From NCBI GenBank assembly GCA_001599935.1, contig BCIJ01000007.1:365589-413743 (forward strand): 48,155 bases of DNA, written 5' to 3'. Under the pieces are notes generated by a model. It had not been told where the DNA came from, made no database searches, and was given only the letters and a program-made list of their open reading frames with translations. Below are positions 9,173-19,595 of the stretch, in pieces (positions within the stretch are counted from its first letter, which is position 1; every line of letters starts with the position of its first letter). This stretch comes from Holtermannia corniformis (Eukaryota; Basidiomycota; Tremellomycetes; Holtermanniales). The position numbers and the translations under genes are program-made.

Positions 9173-9991
9173 TGCGCTTCTCACTCTCAATCTTTGCTGC
9201 GCTCGGTCGGTCGGTCACTTGACGCGAGCAGCAATCACTAACGAAACCAGCGGCGGTGTCACTCGTCGCAGCCACCCCGGTCGCGATCACCGTCTCGACC
9301 GACCCCTCAGTCGTGAACGGCGTTGCTCACCCGCACGGTGTCGCCGCGTCTGCACCATGCCACGGCGGCGCCTCACCCCGTCCTGCATGGGAAGGCCTTC
9401 TCACTCGCCTCGGGCTCGCGTCAGCGTACCCGCGCGCTGCGTCGAACCGCCCGCACCGCGGTCACCACCTGACAAAGGAGGAGCAGGCCAAGTGGTGGGA
9501 TTCGCTCCACCCGTCGGTTAAGCAGGGCAAGGGCGGGATCCTGCCCGTTGCTCCTGCTGGGGCGGCCATGAGGGGTAACGGGTGGCGGTTGATGGCCATG
9601 GGCCACCCTATCAGCCCGTCAGAGCCTGCGCATGCGCACGGCCATGACTACGCACACGGCCATGTCCACGCACACGGCCATGTCCACGCACACGGCAAGA
9701 CCTCGCTCGAACGGTGATCATAATCGTCTCGCGGTGCTCGCATGGCTGACACAGCATAGCGTCTACAAAGCCCTCGACGAGCTCTCAGCCACCGAAGCTC
9801 TCATCTTCGCATACGTCTTTGGCGCCGGTATTGGCGCTTTGCTCCGCATCGTCTTCATGCTCGGTCTGCTCGCTTACCGTGCCGCTCGCGCGCGCCGTGA
9901 AGCACGTCTTGGCGCGGTCCAGTTGCCTGCGTACGAGGCGGTTGACCAGCAGCCGGCGCCGGCGGTCGTGGAGAAGAGCAACGAGCAGTAA
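9173..9991 (+). CDS. Secreted/membrane protein with His-Gly repeat and C-terminal TM
   Basis: Exons 9173-9206, 9251-9713 and 9760-9991 give 242 residues. Residues 1-20 form a signal peptide ending VAATP, closely resembling that of the ferritin-like protein. The predicted lumenal or extracellular part has a TKEEQAKWWDSLHP segment and then, at about residues 138-162, a run of HAHGHD, YAHGHV and HAHGHV units. A transmembrane helix (about 179-206) is followed by a basic RAARARREAR stop-transfer and a short Pro-containing cytosolic tail. The model implies a single-pass type I protein. The His-rich run could bind Zn, Cu or Ni, but that is inference. The last intron uses an ATAG acceptor. Without it the frame stops at 9717, giving a soluble isoform. 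I recognise no named family. Confidence 0.7.
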
Positions 9992-10254
9992 ATGCCGCCT
10001 TTGGCTGGCTTACGACATCTTGGACAGATGACTGTTGTGTCGATGATATCCTGTTGCGATTGCGTATTCTGTCCAGACACGACGGACGCAGATCGTGAGG
10101 GCAGCCGAGAACATTGTCGTCACTCGCAGTCACGCCGCAAAGTTGGCGACGACGCTGCACGTCGAGGCTTGACAGACCTTGGGTACGCCAGATTGGTCCC
10201 GTATTCCAATAGTCAGCCTGAAGCGGTGCACAGCGCAGTCGTTAGAAGTATACA

Positions 10255-10694
10255 TCAAGCAGTACCGAGCAGCTGCCGAATCGTCTTGCTCTGCACACGT
10301 CAACGCCGCGTCCTGTCTCGCGTAGCACTGACCTGCGTCTTGGTCGCATACACTGTCCGTGCGAGCTTGTTAATTGTCTGGGCCGAATAGCCCGTGTTGA
10401 GGTGAGCTTTACCCGCTTGACCCTATATCGCGTCAGCCTCGTCTGATTCCTAGCAACGACTTGAGCCCAACGCACGCGCTTAAACTATGAGTGAGAGTCA
10501 GCCTTCAGCAGGTGGAGAGACCCAGCACATACCAGTCCGTTCGCCGTCGGCTTGAAGCGCTTGGCGGCGCCTTTGTGCGTCTTGAGCTTTTCGACCGGCT
10601 GGGAGGTTGAAAAGCGCGCAATATGGACCGGGAGTTGGAAAGGGAGCCGTGAGCCGGAGGCGTGTAGTGGGATGCAGCGGGTGAGTAGGGACAT
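10255..10694 (-). CDS. Mitochondrial large-subunit ribosomal protein bL35m
   Basis: Exons 10694-10533, 10484-10476, 10422-10333 and 10290-10255 give 98 residues. The N-terminal 30 residues are a mitochondrial presequence (Arg/Ser-rich, ending ARFSTS). The bL35 signature KLKTHKGAAKRFKPTANGLF follows, then the GKAHLNTGYSAQTINKLAR block, which corresponds to the bacterial GKRH...K region. The second exon is only 9 nt (Phe-Lys-Arg), and it is needed to join the two halves of the domain in frame. An upstream ATG at 10799 exists, but the start chosen here gives a normal presequence. The product belongs to the mitoribosome. Confidence 0.85.
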
Positions 10695-11691
10695 TGTTGC
10701 GGCCGGTTTAGGTGAGCTGGTGAACGGCCAAGCTGAAGAAAGTGAGGTCGCTTGCTTGCCTGTTGCTAGCGTAATGCCAGCGACTACGCCACGTGTCAAC
10801 CCCTATTTTGGATGAAACACCGAAACGCCGATGGTCCGCCGTGTATCCGCACCAAACCCACCAGCGCTCATCCATCCATCATCCATCCATCCATCAACAC
10901 CAGGCAAGTGTCTCCTCTCATCCTCCCATCCCATAGATCATGCATCCCCCCCACACATGATTATCCATTTAGAATCGCTACTCGCGATGCCGGGACTCTG
11001 GTAACAGGAGGACCGGTAGTGACGACTGGATTTATCTATAGTGAGCCTGCACGACGAGGTGGTGGGGATATAGCTGACCGGGTCATCTGCATTCCCTTGC
11101 ACCTTGTTGTGATGCGTGTACTCCAGCCCAAATTGTGAGTAATCGTGAACGTTCGGCGTCACATGAGCTGACTGGAGCAGTATGACTCACGCCCTTCCCA
11201 TCCCCCTTTGTCCAACCCCGCGCTAGAGCTGACCAGATCGACCGCGCAGATCCTTGTCCGTCGTCGTACATCGTCGGCCGAGCGCTTTGTAAGTATGCTT
11301 TTTTTTGGTTCTTCCCCATCCCCTCGCCAGTGATTATCCAAAACGACAAGCATATACAGGATCCTCCGGGACTTGACTTTAGCATTACAACCGTATGACG
11401 GCCCTTTACTCTTTTTAAACCTTGGCAACGCCGATGCAGGGCTGACGACACTAAGGTCGGCTTTCAATGCACTAGATAAACTACGGGCCAGAGACCCCAA
11501 TCTCGACGTGAGTGTCATTACTATCTTTCACCCCACTTCATCCACCCTCTCTATGATTCAACCTATGACGACCAAACACGCTTGCGTGGCTGTCGACACC
11601 AACATATCAAAATACAATGTCTTTAACCCTATGATCTCTCTCGATCCCTCTGTTCTCGCACGATCTAGAGAGCAGTGCTGACGGCTATAGC
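10695..11691. other. 1-kb divergent intergenic region
   Basis: This region lies between the bL35m and RXT2 start codons. It holds a short CATC tetranucleotide run near 10869-10896 and a poly-T tract near 11289. Overlapping frames (11159-11518 minus and 11373-11681 plus) show no recognisable domain, so I treat it as promoter and 5' UTR. GTGAGT at 11508 and an AG just before the RXT2 ATG could bound a leader intron. Confidence 0.4.
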
Positions 11692-13245
11692 ATGTCACAC
11701 CTTCCACCGGCCTACCATCCGCTCTCGCATCACCACCACCGCAGCTTTGGTCAACAGCCTGCACGCGAACGTGAACGCGAGCGAGAGCGAGAGCGGGACT
11801 ACCATCCCCGAAGCTCAGCCGGTCCAGCACCGCCAAAGACGGCAAAGCAGATCGAGCTCGAGAGCCTGCCCGTGAACGATCTGAATGCGTATTACAGCCC
11901 GTGCTCGCCGTCAACCGCGCGCGACTCACTCTCACCACCACCGCCGAGCGCCAATGTGCTCACAAACAGTAACGCCAAGCGACACGCTGCCGCGCGGTGG
12001 ATGCGCAAGGGCAAGATGTGCGCCTGGGGTCCAGGCTGGGAAGAGGCCGAAGCCGAGGCGCGCGTCCGCAAACGTCTCAAGATCTCCGTCGACGCTTTGC
12101 TGCCCGATGCTGCACACGATGCGGGCCAGCCAGCACCAACACTGGAAGAAATATCGCGCGAACGCGCAGCCAAGCGCAAACACAAGCGACATAAAGCAAA
12201 GCAGTCGCTCGTCCTCCCGCACCTGCGTAGCCCTAGTCCACCGCTCAGTACCACCCGCCTCGCGCCGCTCCTTGCCCTCCCGCGCTCATATCTCGACATC
12301 GCCATCAGTCCCGCCATGCGCCACACGCTAGGCGAAGACGGCGTCGAGACGGGCTTGATCCGCACAGCGGGTGAATTGCTCGAGGGTGAAAAGGGCTTGA
12401 TCCAGGCTTTGGGTCGGTTACGTGAAGTGCTGCGTGTAGGCGAGCGGGACGTGCTGGAGCGTGATTTGGAGTTGCCGAAGCGGGGAGCGGAGAGTGACGC
12501 CGAGCCGGACGTGGCCGAGGACGCTGGCGAGATGGAGGTCGATGACGCCCCGAATGGCGAGGCAAATGGCGAGTGTGCTGGAGATGAGATCAAGGCAAAT
12601 GGTAAAGCAGAGGTCACGACGCCTGTACCAGACCCTGCACCGGAAGCCGTCGACGCTGTGCCCGCCCCACCCGCCGACGTTGCCCCCGCCGACGCTGTGA
12701 CCGGCACGCCCGCCGCAGCCAACGAGCCCGCCGCAGCCGATGAGCCCGCCAAGATCCCGATGCTGCCAATCTACACCGAGACGGACAACCTGTTCCGCGT
12801 CACGACCGATCTCCTCACAACCTACCCCCACTCAAACCTGACGTATACCCCCACCGCCACCGGTACCGCGCCTAGCAACCCCAACGCTTCCGCACCAGAA
12901 CTCGACATCACCCCGAAACACAAGCTGTTCATCACGGACCAAGGCCTGACGCTGAACCTGACGCCTCACCCTGCCCACCCGGCGTATTCGTACCATCCGA
13001 CACACCCGGCGTATCCCCAGGTCCAGCGCTATCACCTCGATAAAGCGGCTCAAGCGAAAGCCGTGGATGAAGCGTTTGAACGCATCGCAGAGTTACTGGC
13101 CGATTGCGGTGAGTACGCCGAACGGCTCGAGGAAGCGCGCGAGCGCGTTGCAGACGTTGCGAGGGCGAGGAAACGCGTCTGGGGCGTCGTCAAGCACCGC
13201 GCAGAGATTGAACTCGGGCCACCGAAACGAGCAGAGCATGAGTGA
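11692..13245 (+). CDS. RXT2: Rxt2-like subunit of the Rpd3L histone deacetylase complex
   Basis: This single exon encodes 517 residues. Residues about 92-130 match the Rxt2 N-terminal domain: NAKRHAAARWMRKGKMCAWG, then an acidic helix and RVRKRLK. Next is a region with a TRLAPLLALPRSYLDIAISP segment, then a long acidic, Ala/Pro-rich linker (about 260-360), and finally a C-terminal coiled coil (about 445-505, AFERIAELLADCGEYAERL). The N-terminus has a His4 cluster and an Arg-Glu repeat. In yeast, Rxt2 is a structural subunit of the large Rpd3 complex acting at promoters. Absence of introns is unusual among these intron-rich neighbours. It ends 49 bp from the convergent glucosidase II beta gene. 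Confidence 0.82.
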   Translation: MSHLPPAYHPLSHHHHRSFGQQPARERERERERERDYHPRSSAGPAPPKTAKQIELESLPVNDLNAYYSPCSPSTARDSLSPPPPSANVLTNSNAKRHAAARWMRKGKMCAWGPGWEEAEAEARVRKRLKISVDALLPDAAHDAGQPAPTLEEISRERAAKRKHKRHKAKQSLVLPHLRSPSPPLSTTRLAPLLALPRSYLDIAISPAMRHTLGEDGVETGLIRTAGELLEGEKGLIQALGRLREVLRVGERDVLERDLELPKRGAESDAEPDVAEDAGEMEVDDAPNGEANGECAGDEIKANGKAEVTTPVPDPAPEAVDAVPAPPADVAPADAVTGTPAAANEPAAADEPAKIPMLPIYTETDNLFRVTTDLLTTYPHSNLTYTPTATGTAPSNPNASAPELDITPKHKLFITDQGLTLNLTPHPAHPAYSYHPTHPAYPQVQRYHLDKAAQAKAVDEAFERIAELLADCGEYAERLEEARERVADVARARKRVWGVVKHRAEIELGPPKRAEHE

Positions 13246-13294
13246 ACGCCGTCTCCCGTTGTGCACTAGCGTTGTATGGATGAATGCATGTCTT

Positions 13295-15470
13295 CTATAG
13301 CTCACTTTTGACGCCCGACACGACTTCGGGTACCGGCCAGCACAGGGCCGGCGTCGTTGCTCTAAAATGGTATTCGCACTTTTCGGGCTCGGAGATGCTC
13401 AAGAGCTCGTTGGCTGTGCCGCACGCTAGGTGGACCGTCACGCTGCGCTCGGGGCCGTTCCAGCATTTTTGACTGCCCAAGGCGTCAGCTCAGCTTTGAT
13501 GCCATGGTACACGAAGCGACGGACCCGCGGTTGTACAGCTGCTTGTAGTAGTATTCTTCAGTCGACGGGGAGGCGTCGGGCACAGCCCAGCCGTGGTAGT
13601 TGCTGTCCTCGTCAGCCTCCCTCCCACGCGCAAAGACTTACCCCAGAGTGTTGGTCGCGCCATCTCGGTTACTCTTCTGCGTCGCGCGCCCAAAGAAGCA
13701 CAGCGTATAAGTATAACTATCGTGACTCTCAGCCCGTCGCCAACCACCTGCAGAGAAGGACACGACGCACTCGCCCGCAACCTTGTCAATGCACGTCTCT
13801 TCGAGTTTCTTCCACTCGGCTTCGGGCCCGTAGTCTTTCTCGATCCGTTCGAGCGCGGCCGTGGCAGTGGTGACGTCGCGGTTCAAGCTGTCAAGAGCGG
13901 CTTTGACGTCGTTGTACGCTGATCGGGCGGCGGCGGCGTCTAAGGGTGTGAGCTGGCGAGATGGAGGCCAGAGGCGGACTTACGCGGACCGTCGGTGCCC
14001 CCAGAGCGCGAGACGGCTTTCGAGCCTTTGGCAATCACGCCGAAACGGATCAACCACTCGACGGTGAGATCGCGCAGGGCTTCGTACGAGTCGTACAGTG
14101 CGTCGGGGATATAGTCATCCAGGCGGTACACTGTTGATCAGCTCGCGGTCGCACAAGCCCGATCACTCACGCGAGTCGTCGTCGTCGTCGTTGGTAGAGC
14201 CGATATCGGACGATAGTAAGATGCTGTCAAAGTCGCGCTTGGCGAGCGCATCGAGTTCGGCTTCGGTGATGTCGTCGCCGTCTTCGACTTGAATCGCGTC
14301 GTCGATGGACTCGCCGGCCTTGTCGCCATACAGCTCTTGGTATCCGACAACGGCGGCCTTGACGGCCATATCCTAAACCAGTTGGTGCCGTACTGTATTG
14401 CGAACAGCCGACGCACCTGGTAGTTTGGGTTGTAGCCCTTGCTGAGCTCGTCCAAGATCCGTTTCAGTTCCTCGAGCTCGCCCTCGATCCTCGCCGAGCG
14501 CCCCCGCAGCCGAGCCAAGGCATCCCGGTGCTCTACCAGATTAGTGTACAGCGCTGCAAACATCAACACCATCCGACGCAACGCCTGCACGCACGCGACG
14601 CCTTTTTCCGCTCGACGTCCTCCTTGCTCGCCGCTTCCATCTTGTCCAGGTACTCTGCCCTCGTCAGCCCGTGACTTGTGCAATCGCACCACTTGGATCA
14701 CCCTTGGCCTGATCGACCTCGTTTTGGCGCGAGACGATGGCAGCGTTTGCGCGCTCGAGCTGCTCGATCAGTTTGATCTTTTCATTCTGAGCGTATTTGA
14801 TGTAGGTGCTGCGGATCTTGGAGCCCTGCATGGGTCAGCTGATGGCGACTCTGGCTCGAGGGTCAAGACGGACCGTCTTGCGGACTTTAAGCAGCGCGCC
14901 CTGTTGGGCTCGATAGCGCTCGCCAACCTGTTTGCACCTGTTTGGACACAGCCCGGGGTTGTTGTGTTCATCCGAGCCGTCGCAGCACTCGTCCTCTGCG
15001 TTGCGTCAGTGGTGTAGATGCATGACGGGAGATTGACTGACCGCAGATGCCGTCGTTGACGCGGCTGGAGAGGATGGTGCTAGGGATGTGGCCTGCGTTG
15101 TGACAGTAGAACAGGCTGTTGGGACACGCCGAGGTGCCTTTGAATATCAGCCCTCGCCCTACGACCTAGGTCAGCACCCACCCGGCTCATCGCTGCCATC
15201 TGGGCAATCGCAGTAGTTGTCATTCACGGCGGCCCAGCCAAGTTCCTTGGAGCCATCGAGGCAAGTCCACGTCCCGTCCTTGGTCGGTCTGTACGACTGG
15301 AGCTCTGCCGCTGCGTTAGCTGCGTCTTGACCGGCTGCGCACACACTGTCTGGATGGACGCCTCGGAGCTTCAAGTCATCGCCTCTTTCGACTTTTGGGG
15401 TGGGTTCTGCTGCTGCCAGTGCCGCTGCTGCTGCGAGCACCGTCCACAGTGCTGCGCTGTGCATCCTCAC
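13295..15470 (-). CDS. GTB1: Glucosidase II beta subunit
   Basis: About ten short introns interrupt this gene. Reassembled exons show a signal peptide ([21 protein letters not shown]), the G2B N-terminal LDL-receptor-like repeats ([15 protein letters not shown] and NDGIC...ECCDGSDE), a central coiled coil ([35 protein letters not shown]), an acidic stretch, and the C-terminal MRH domain ([49 protein letters not shown]). The protein forms a heterodimer with the catalytic alpha subunit in the ER. It recognises mannose on N-glycans so that the two inner glucoses are trimmed during glycoprotein quality control. The C-terminus is KSEL, a non-standard version of the HDEL/KDEL retention signal. The hAT element described below is inserted about 100 bp upstream of the start. 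Confidence 0.93.
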
Positions 15471-15572
15471 TTTGCTCTACCGCGCTGGATGCCTCGACGA
15501 GCTGTCCAGACATGGAGGGTTGTAATAGGCCTGTGTTATCCAAGCTAGGCCTGGTGGCATGCTTAGGCTTGC

Positions 15573-16030
15573 CAGAGTTGGCACCACGTCGATTCTACGT
15601 TTTGCGTCGAAAATTTCTCGACGGTCGATTGCTCCCGACGACTCGTCGCGACGAGGCGTCGGCACCGTCCGACGCTAGCTGAAATTCGACGTCACGTCGG
15701 CTTAAAAGTCGACAGACCGTCTGTCGGGCGTCGCGACGGCGTCGGGTCCGCCTTGGGTCAGGTGGAGCCTTTGAGTCAGGTGGAGCCGATAGGCACGCGA
15801 TTTCCATTTAGGCCCTCCAGTAGGCACGCGCGTCCGGGGTTTAGGCGTGCCGCCACGTGGCCCGCGTCGAGACGCTTCGACAGACGCCGACGCGCGAAAT
15901 CGACCGTCTGTCGATTCGCGGCTCTCCGCAGACGCCCGGCCGACCGTCCGTCGAACGTCGACTGGATCGACGCCACTTTAGACGCGCGTCTATTACGTCA
16001 CTCTGAGAAATCGACGTGGTGCCAACTCTG
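15573..16030. mobile_element. Non-autonomous hAT-type MITE (458 bp)
   Basis: Perfect 22-bp terminal inverted repeats begin CAGAGTTGGCACCACG (15573-15594) and end with the exact reverse complement (16009-16030). They are flanked by an identical 8-bp duplication, AGGCTTGC, at 15565-15572 and 16031-16038. An 8-bp target site and CAGAG termini are the signature of hAT elements. The inside has no transposase. It is packed with GTCGAC- and CGTCTGTCG-type motifs in both orientations, as subterminal transposase-binding sites often are, plus a 17-bp direct repeat (15753-15769 and 15771-15787, one mismatch). Identical termini and duplication indicate a fairly recent insertion. Confidence 0.93.
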
Positions 16031-16138
16031 AGGCTTGCGGCCATCAAAAGGCTTGCCGACGTGCGCCTAATTCTACCCGATCGGCTCTCGGCAGAGCAGT
16101 TAGGCGCGCTCGGTTGAACCGTTAAGCGGTAACTCTGA

Positions 16139-16157
16139 TTGGCTCGTGATCAGCCAA
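16139..16157. promoter_or_regulatory. Inverted CCAAT-like pair upstream of ETF-QO
   Basis: TTGGCT and AGCCAA are arranged as an inverted repeat with a 7-bp spacer, 59 bp before the ETF-QO start. An ATTGG on one side is the reverse of CCAAT. HAP/NF-Y complexes bind such sites in many respiratory genes. Its role here is inference. Confidence 0.3.
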
Positions 16158-16215
16158 CAAGCTCGCAACATCCTCATCTTCTACAACGCGTCAAGAGCGC
16201 ATCACAACGGCAGCA

Positions 16216-18260
16216 ATGTCCCTCCGAACACTATCGAGACGGCTAGCGCGCGTACGGCCATCCCGCAGCTTGGTCGCCCGTGCGTTTGCTACAGTCCAAG
16301 ATGACTTCGATCCTTCATCAGTCGAACGAGCGACCGATCAAGTCGACGTTTGCATCGTCGGTGGCGGCCCGGCCGGTCTGTGTGCCGCGATACGCCTCAA
16401 GCAGCTCGAGCAAGAGACCGGTAACGAGATCCGCGTCGTCGTGTTGGAAAAGGGAGCCGAAGTCGGTCAGTTGGTGCAGTCGGACATTTCCACCGCTTTG
16501 CTGACAGCTGTACAGGCGCTCATATCCTGTCCGGCGCGGTGATTGAGACGCGCGCGCTGGATGAGCTGCTGCCAGACTGGAAGGAGCTCGGTGCGCCACT
16601 GCACCAGCCGGCCCTGCACGATAGCATGCGCTTCCTCACGCGCTCGGCCTCGTTCCCGATGCCGCACCCTCCGCAAATGTCAAACAAGGGCAACTACATT
16701 GTCTCGCTCTCGCGCGTCACCGCTTGGCTCGGAGAACAGGCCGAGGCCCTCGGTGTCGAAGTCTACCCTGGGTTTGCCGGCGCCGAGGTTCTGTACGATG
16801 CCGATGGAGCCGTCAAGGGCGTCGCCACGGGCGATGTCGGACTCGACAAGGACGGTCAGCCAAAGGAGAGCTACGAGCCCGGGATGGAGTTTCACTCCAA
16901 AGTGACGCTCATTGCCGAGGGCGCACACGGCAGTTTGTCAAAGCAGTTGCAGCAGCGGTTCGGCCTGCGCGAGGGCAAGGACCCGCAGACGTACGGTCTC
17001 GGCATCAAAGAGGTTTGGAAGGTCAAACCGGACAAGCACGTCCCTGGCAAGGTGGTGCACACGCTCGGGTGGCCACTCGATTTCAAGACGTACGGTGGCA
17101 GCTGGTGCTATCACCTCGACGAGGGCCGCGTCAGCCTCGGGCTCGTCGTCGGGCTCGACTATGAGAATCCATACCTCTCGCCGTACAAGGAGTTTCAAGT
17201 GAGTCCTTGGTCACATCACGATCCGACCTAACCCCACAGCGAATGAAACACCACCCATTCTTTGCCGACCTGCTCGAAGGCGGCGAGTGCTTAGGCTACG
17301 GCGCTCGCGTCTTGAACGAAGGCGGCCTGCAATCGATCCCCAAACTCCACTTCCCCGGCGGCGCCCTCCTCGGCTGCTCGGCCGGCTTCCTCAACGTGCC
17401 CAAGATCAAGGGCACCCACAACGCGATGAAGTCCGGCATGCTCGCGGCCGAAACGGCGTTCAAGGCGCTGCATGCGCCCGACGTACAAGAGGATAAACCG
17501 GCAGACATGTCGGGCTACGAAGACGCGTTCAAGAACTCGTGGATCTACGACGAGTTGAACGAGGTCCGCAACCTGCGCCCGAGCTTCCATAACCCGCTTG
17601 GGCTGTGGGGTGGGATCGCGTACAGTGGGGTCGACAGCTTGGTGCTCAAGGGGCGCGTGCCCTGGACGTTCCACAACAAGGTTGAAGACTACCAAGCGAC
17701 CAAGCGGGCGAGGTGGGTCAGACCTTTTCAATGAAGGCTTGTTGACCTCGCAGTGAATGCCAGCCGATCGATTACCCACCACCCGACGGCAAGCTATCGT
17801 TCGACATCCTGACCTCGGTCAGTTTGACAGCGACCAACCACGCCGAGAACCAGCCGGTGCACCTGCGCTTGCCAAAGACGCCTGATGCCAGGCGCAAGCA
17901 CACCGAGGTCAACGTGGCAGGTGCGTAACGCAGTCAAAGAATCGGCGCTGACCCACTGCAGAGTATGCCGGTCTGCTTGGTCGAGTCTGCCCGGCCGCCG
18001 TGTACGAGTATCAGGACGCCGAGGGCGCTGCGGCCGACGCCGAGGGCAAAAAGTTTATCATCAACTCGCAAAACTGTATCCACGTACGTTGCGTCCTATC
18101 CGCCCACGCGCACTAACGTTGCAGTGCAAAACGTGCTCGATCAAGACACCAACGCAGGACATCACCTGGACCGTGCCCGAGGGCGGTGGCGGTCCAAAGT
18201 ACAGTGGGTTGAGCCCCGCAGCTGCAACGCACCGGCTGACATGTGACAGCCATGACATGA
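16216..18260 (+). CDS. Electron transfer flavoprotein-ubiquinone oxidoreductase, mitochondrial
   Basis: The start is [10 protein letters not shown], with an Arg/Ser-rich mitochondrial presequence. The FAD-binding motif [17 protein letters not shown] (about residues 45-61) is followed, after the first short intron, by [10 protein letters not shown], then [15 protein letters not shown] and [19 protein letters not shown]. Later come GLGIKEVW and the membrane/ubiquinone part ([20 protein letters not shown]). The C-terminus carries the 4Fe-4S cluster ligands: a Cys in [11 protein letters not shown], then CIHCKTCSIK, and ends [15 protein letters not shown] after the last intron. The enzyme is an inner-membrane protein that passes electrons from ETF (fatty-acid and amino-acid oxidation) to ubiquinone. 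All key motifs are intact. The last exon supplies only a few residues. Confidence 0.95.
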
Positions 18261-18752
18261 TCTCCGTACCCCTTGATCCGCTGCCCGCTCGCCGTCTCCT
18301 TGTATCACCCTTCGCATCGCATGCATCGTCGTTTCCACTGGTGAAACACTACTACTTCCTTTCATTGCACTCGGTCGTCACGGTGACGGAGCCCGAGCCA
18401 ACACGGTTTCTCCTTTGTGACGGTGCTCGCCATGTGCCCCGACTCTGTCGATCTACCCGCCGGCGAGCTTCCTTTCTCGCTCCCCGTCCTTTACCCGCGG
18501 TGACGAGCGTATAAAGGGACCATGCATCGTTGCCGCCGTCTTGCACGCACGCCATCGAGCCCTCCCTGGTCGGACGGAGTCTCAACCTGTACTCGCAATC
18601 CTTCTTCGCATCGTGACGGTCCCCACAGCCCGCTCCGCCTTCGCTCCCCCGTCGTCTTCAGTCCTGCCTTTCACTGATCACCCTTGCCCTCACCCTTTGC
18701 TAATTACACACCGTTTACGCAAACAAACAAACCGGAAAAACCTTCAAGCAGG
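18261..18752 (+). promoter_or_regulatory. Promoter and leader of the following small gene
   Basis: A TATAAA at 18510-18515 lies 237 bp before the ATG at 18753. The sequence between is rich in C and T, as in long 5' leaders of strongly expressed fungal genes. I see no gene in this stretch. Confidence 0.4.
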
Positions 18753-19348
18753 ATGATGTACTATTCTGCGCACCCGATGGGCCACCACCCGGCTTCGCAG
18801 ACTAAACTGGCCGCCATGACGCTCCAGGCGATCCAGGTCGATCTAGGCATGCTCAAGCGTGCGCCGGTCCTCGATCCAAACGTCGGCATGGTTGATCGCT
18901 ACCTCGACTGTCTGAACAAGTGGGTGCGGAGCGCGAGCTAGGCGACGTAGCTGACAGCTCAGGTTGCTCGAGCCACTCATGCTCGTTCACGGGCCGTCCG
19001 CAATGGTCAACTGGCTGCACGAGATTCAACATTTTATGATGATGCTACGACAGCGGGCCATGTCGGGCATCCCTTTGTGAGTGTCCACCAAGGCCCTCGG
19101 GCCGGACTCATCAGCGCAGAACACACCAAGAGCGGCACGTCATTCAATGGTATTCCTCACGGTGGAAGGAGCTTCGCGGCGGCGCAGTAAGTCCAGCCAG
19201 CGCCGACGGAAGCATCACTGACGCAGCTTGACAGTTTGACATGGGTCGTCCAGAAGCACAGCTGGTATGTCTCCCGGGGATCCGACTCGAGCGACTCGCT
19301 GACGATCTTCAGGTCCTGATCGCCCTCGCCGAGGCGACCATGTACTGA
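18753..19348 (+). CDS. Conserved-looking 138-residue protein, unknown function
   Basis: I build five exons joined by four GT-AG introns with CTGAC-type branch sites. The product is 138 residues, starting MMYYSAHPMGHH. It is largely helical by eye: KLAAMTLQAIQVDLGML, MVDRYLDCLNKLLEPLML, NWLHEIQHFMMMLRQRAM, then QERHVIQWYSSRWKELR and a final LVLIALAEATMY. It is Met-rich, with no signal peptide and no Cys cluster. The frame is kept across all four junctions, which argues for a real gene. I do not recognise a family. The helical, small-subunit character would fit a component of a larger complex, but this is speculation. Confidence 0.6.
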
Positions 19349-19595
19349 TCGGCCGACGATCGCCGTCACCTAAAGGAAGGCCTGGCCGCCGACGAGAGCA
19401 AGGAAGGCGCACTCTGCATCGCAACCGCATCGCACGTATCGTATAGACATGTTGTACCATGTAGCGCATTCGCATTGCACACGGTCAGGAGGACGCCTGC
19501 CACTTTCCCCGGTAGCTCTAGCATGCCGCTAGCAATAGGCCGACATTGCCTCCACCCACGCTCGCTTTGACGATGTCGCCGCTCAAACAACCACC

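Noticed and set aside
9880..9975. Alternative third-exon frame of the His-rich gene
   Set aside because: Using the CAG acceptor gives a Ser/Arg-rich frame. The ATAG acceptor gives a clean transmembrane helix and is preferred.
15750..16030. Small ORFs between the GTB1 and ETF-QO genes
   Set aside because: They lie inside a non-coding hAT MITE and consist of its CpG-rich palindromic motifs.
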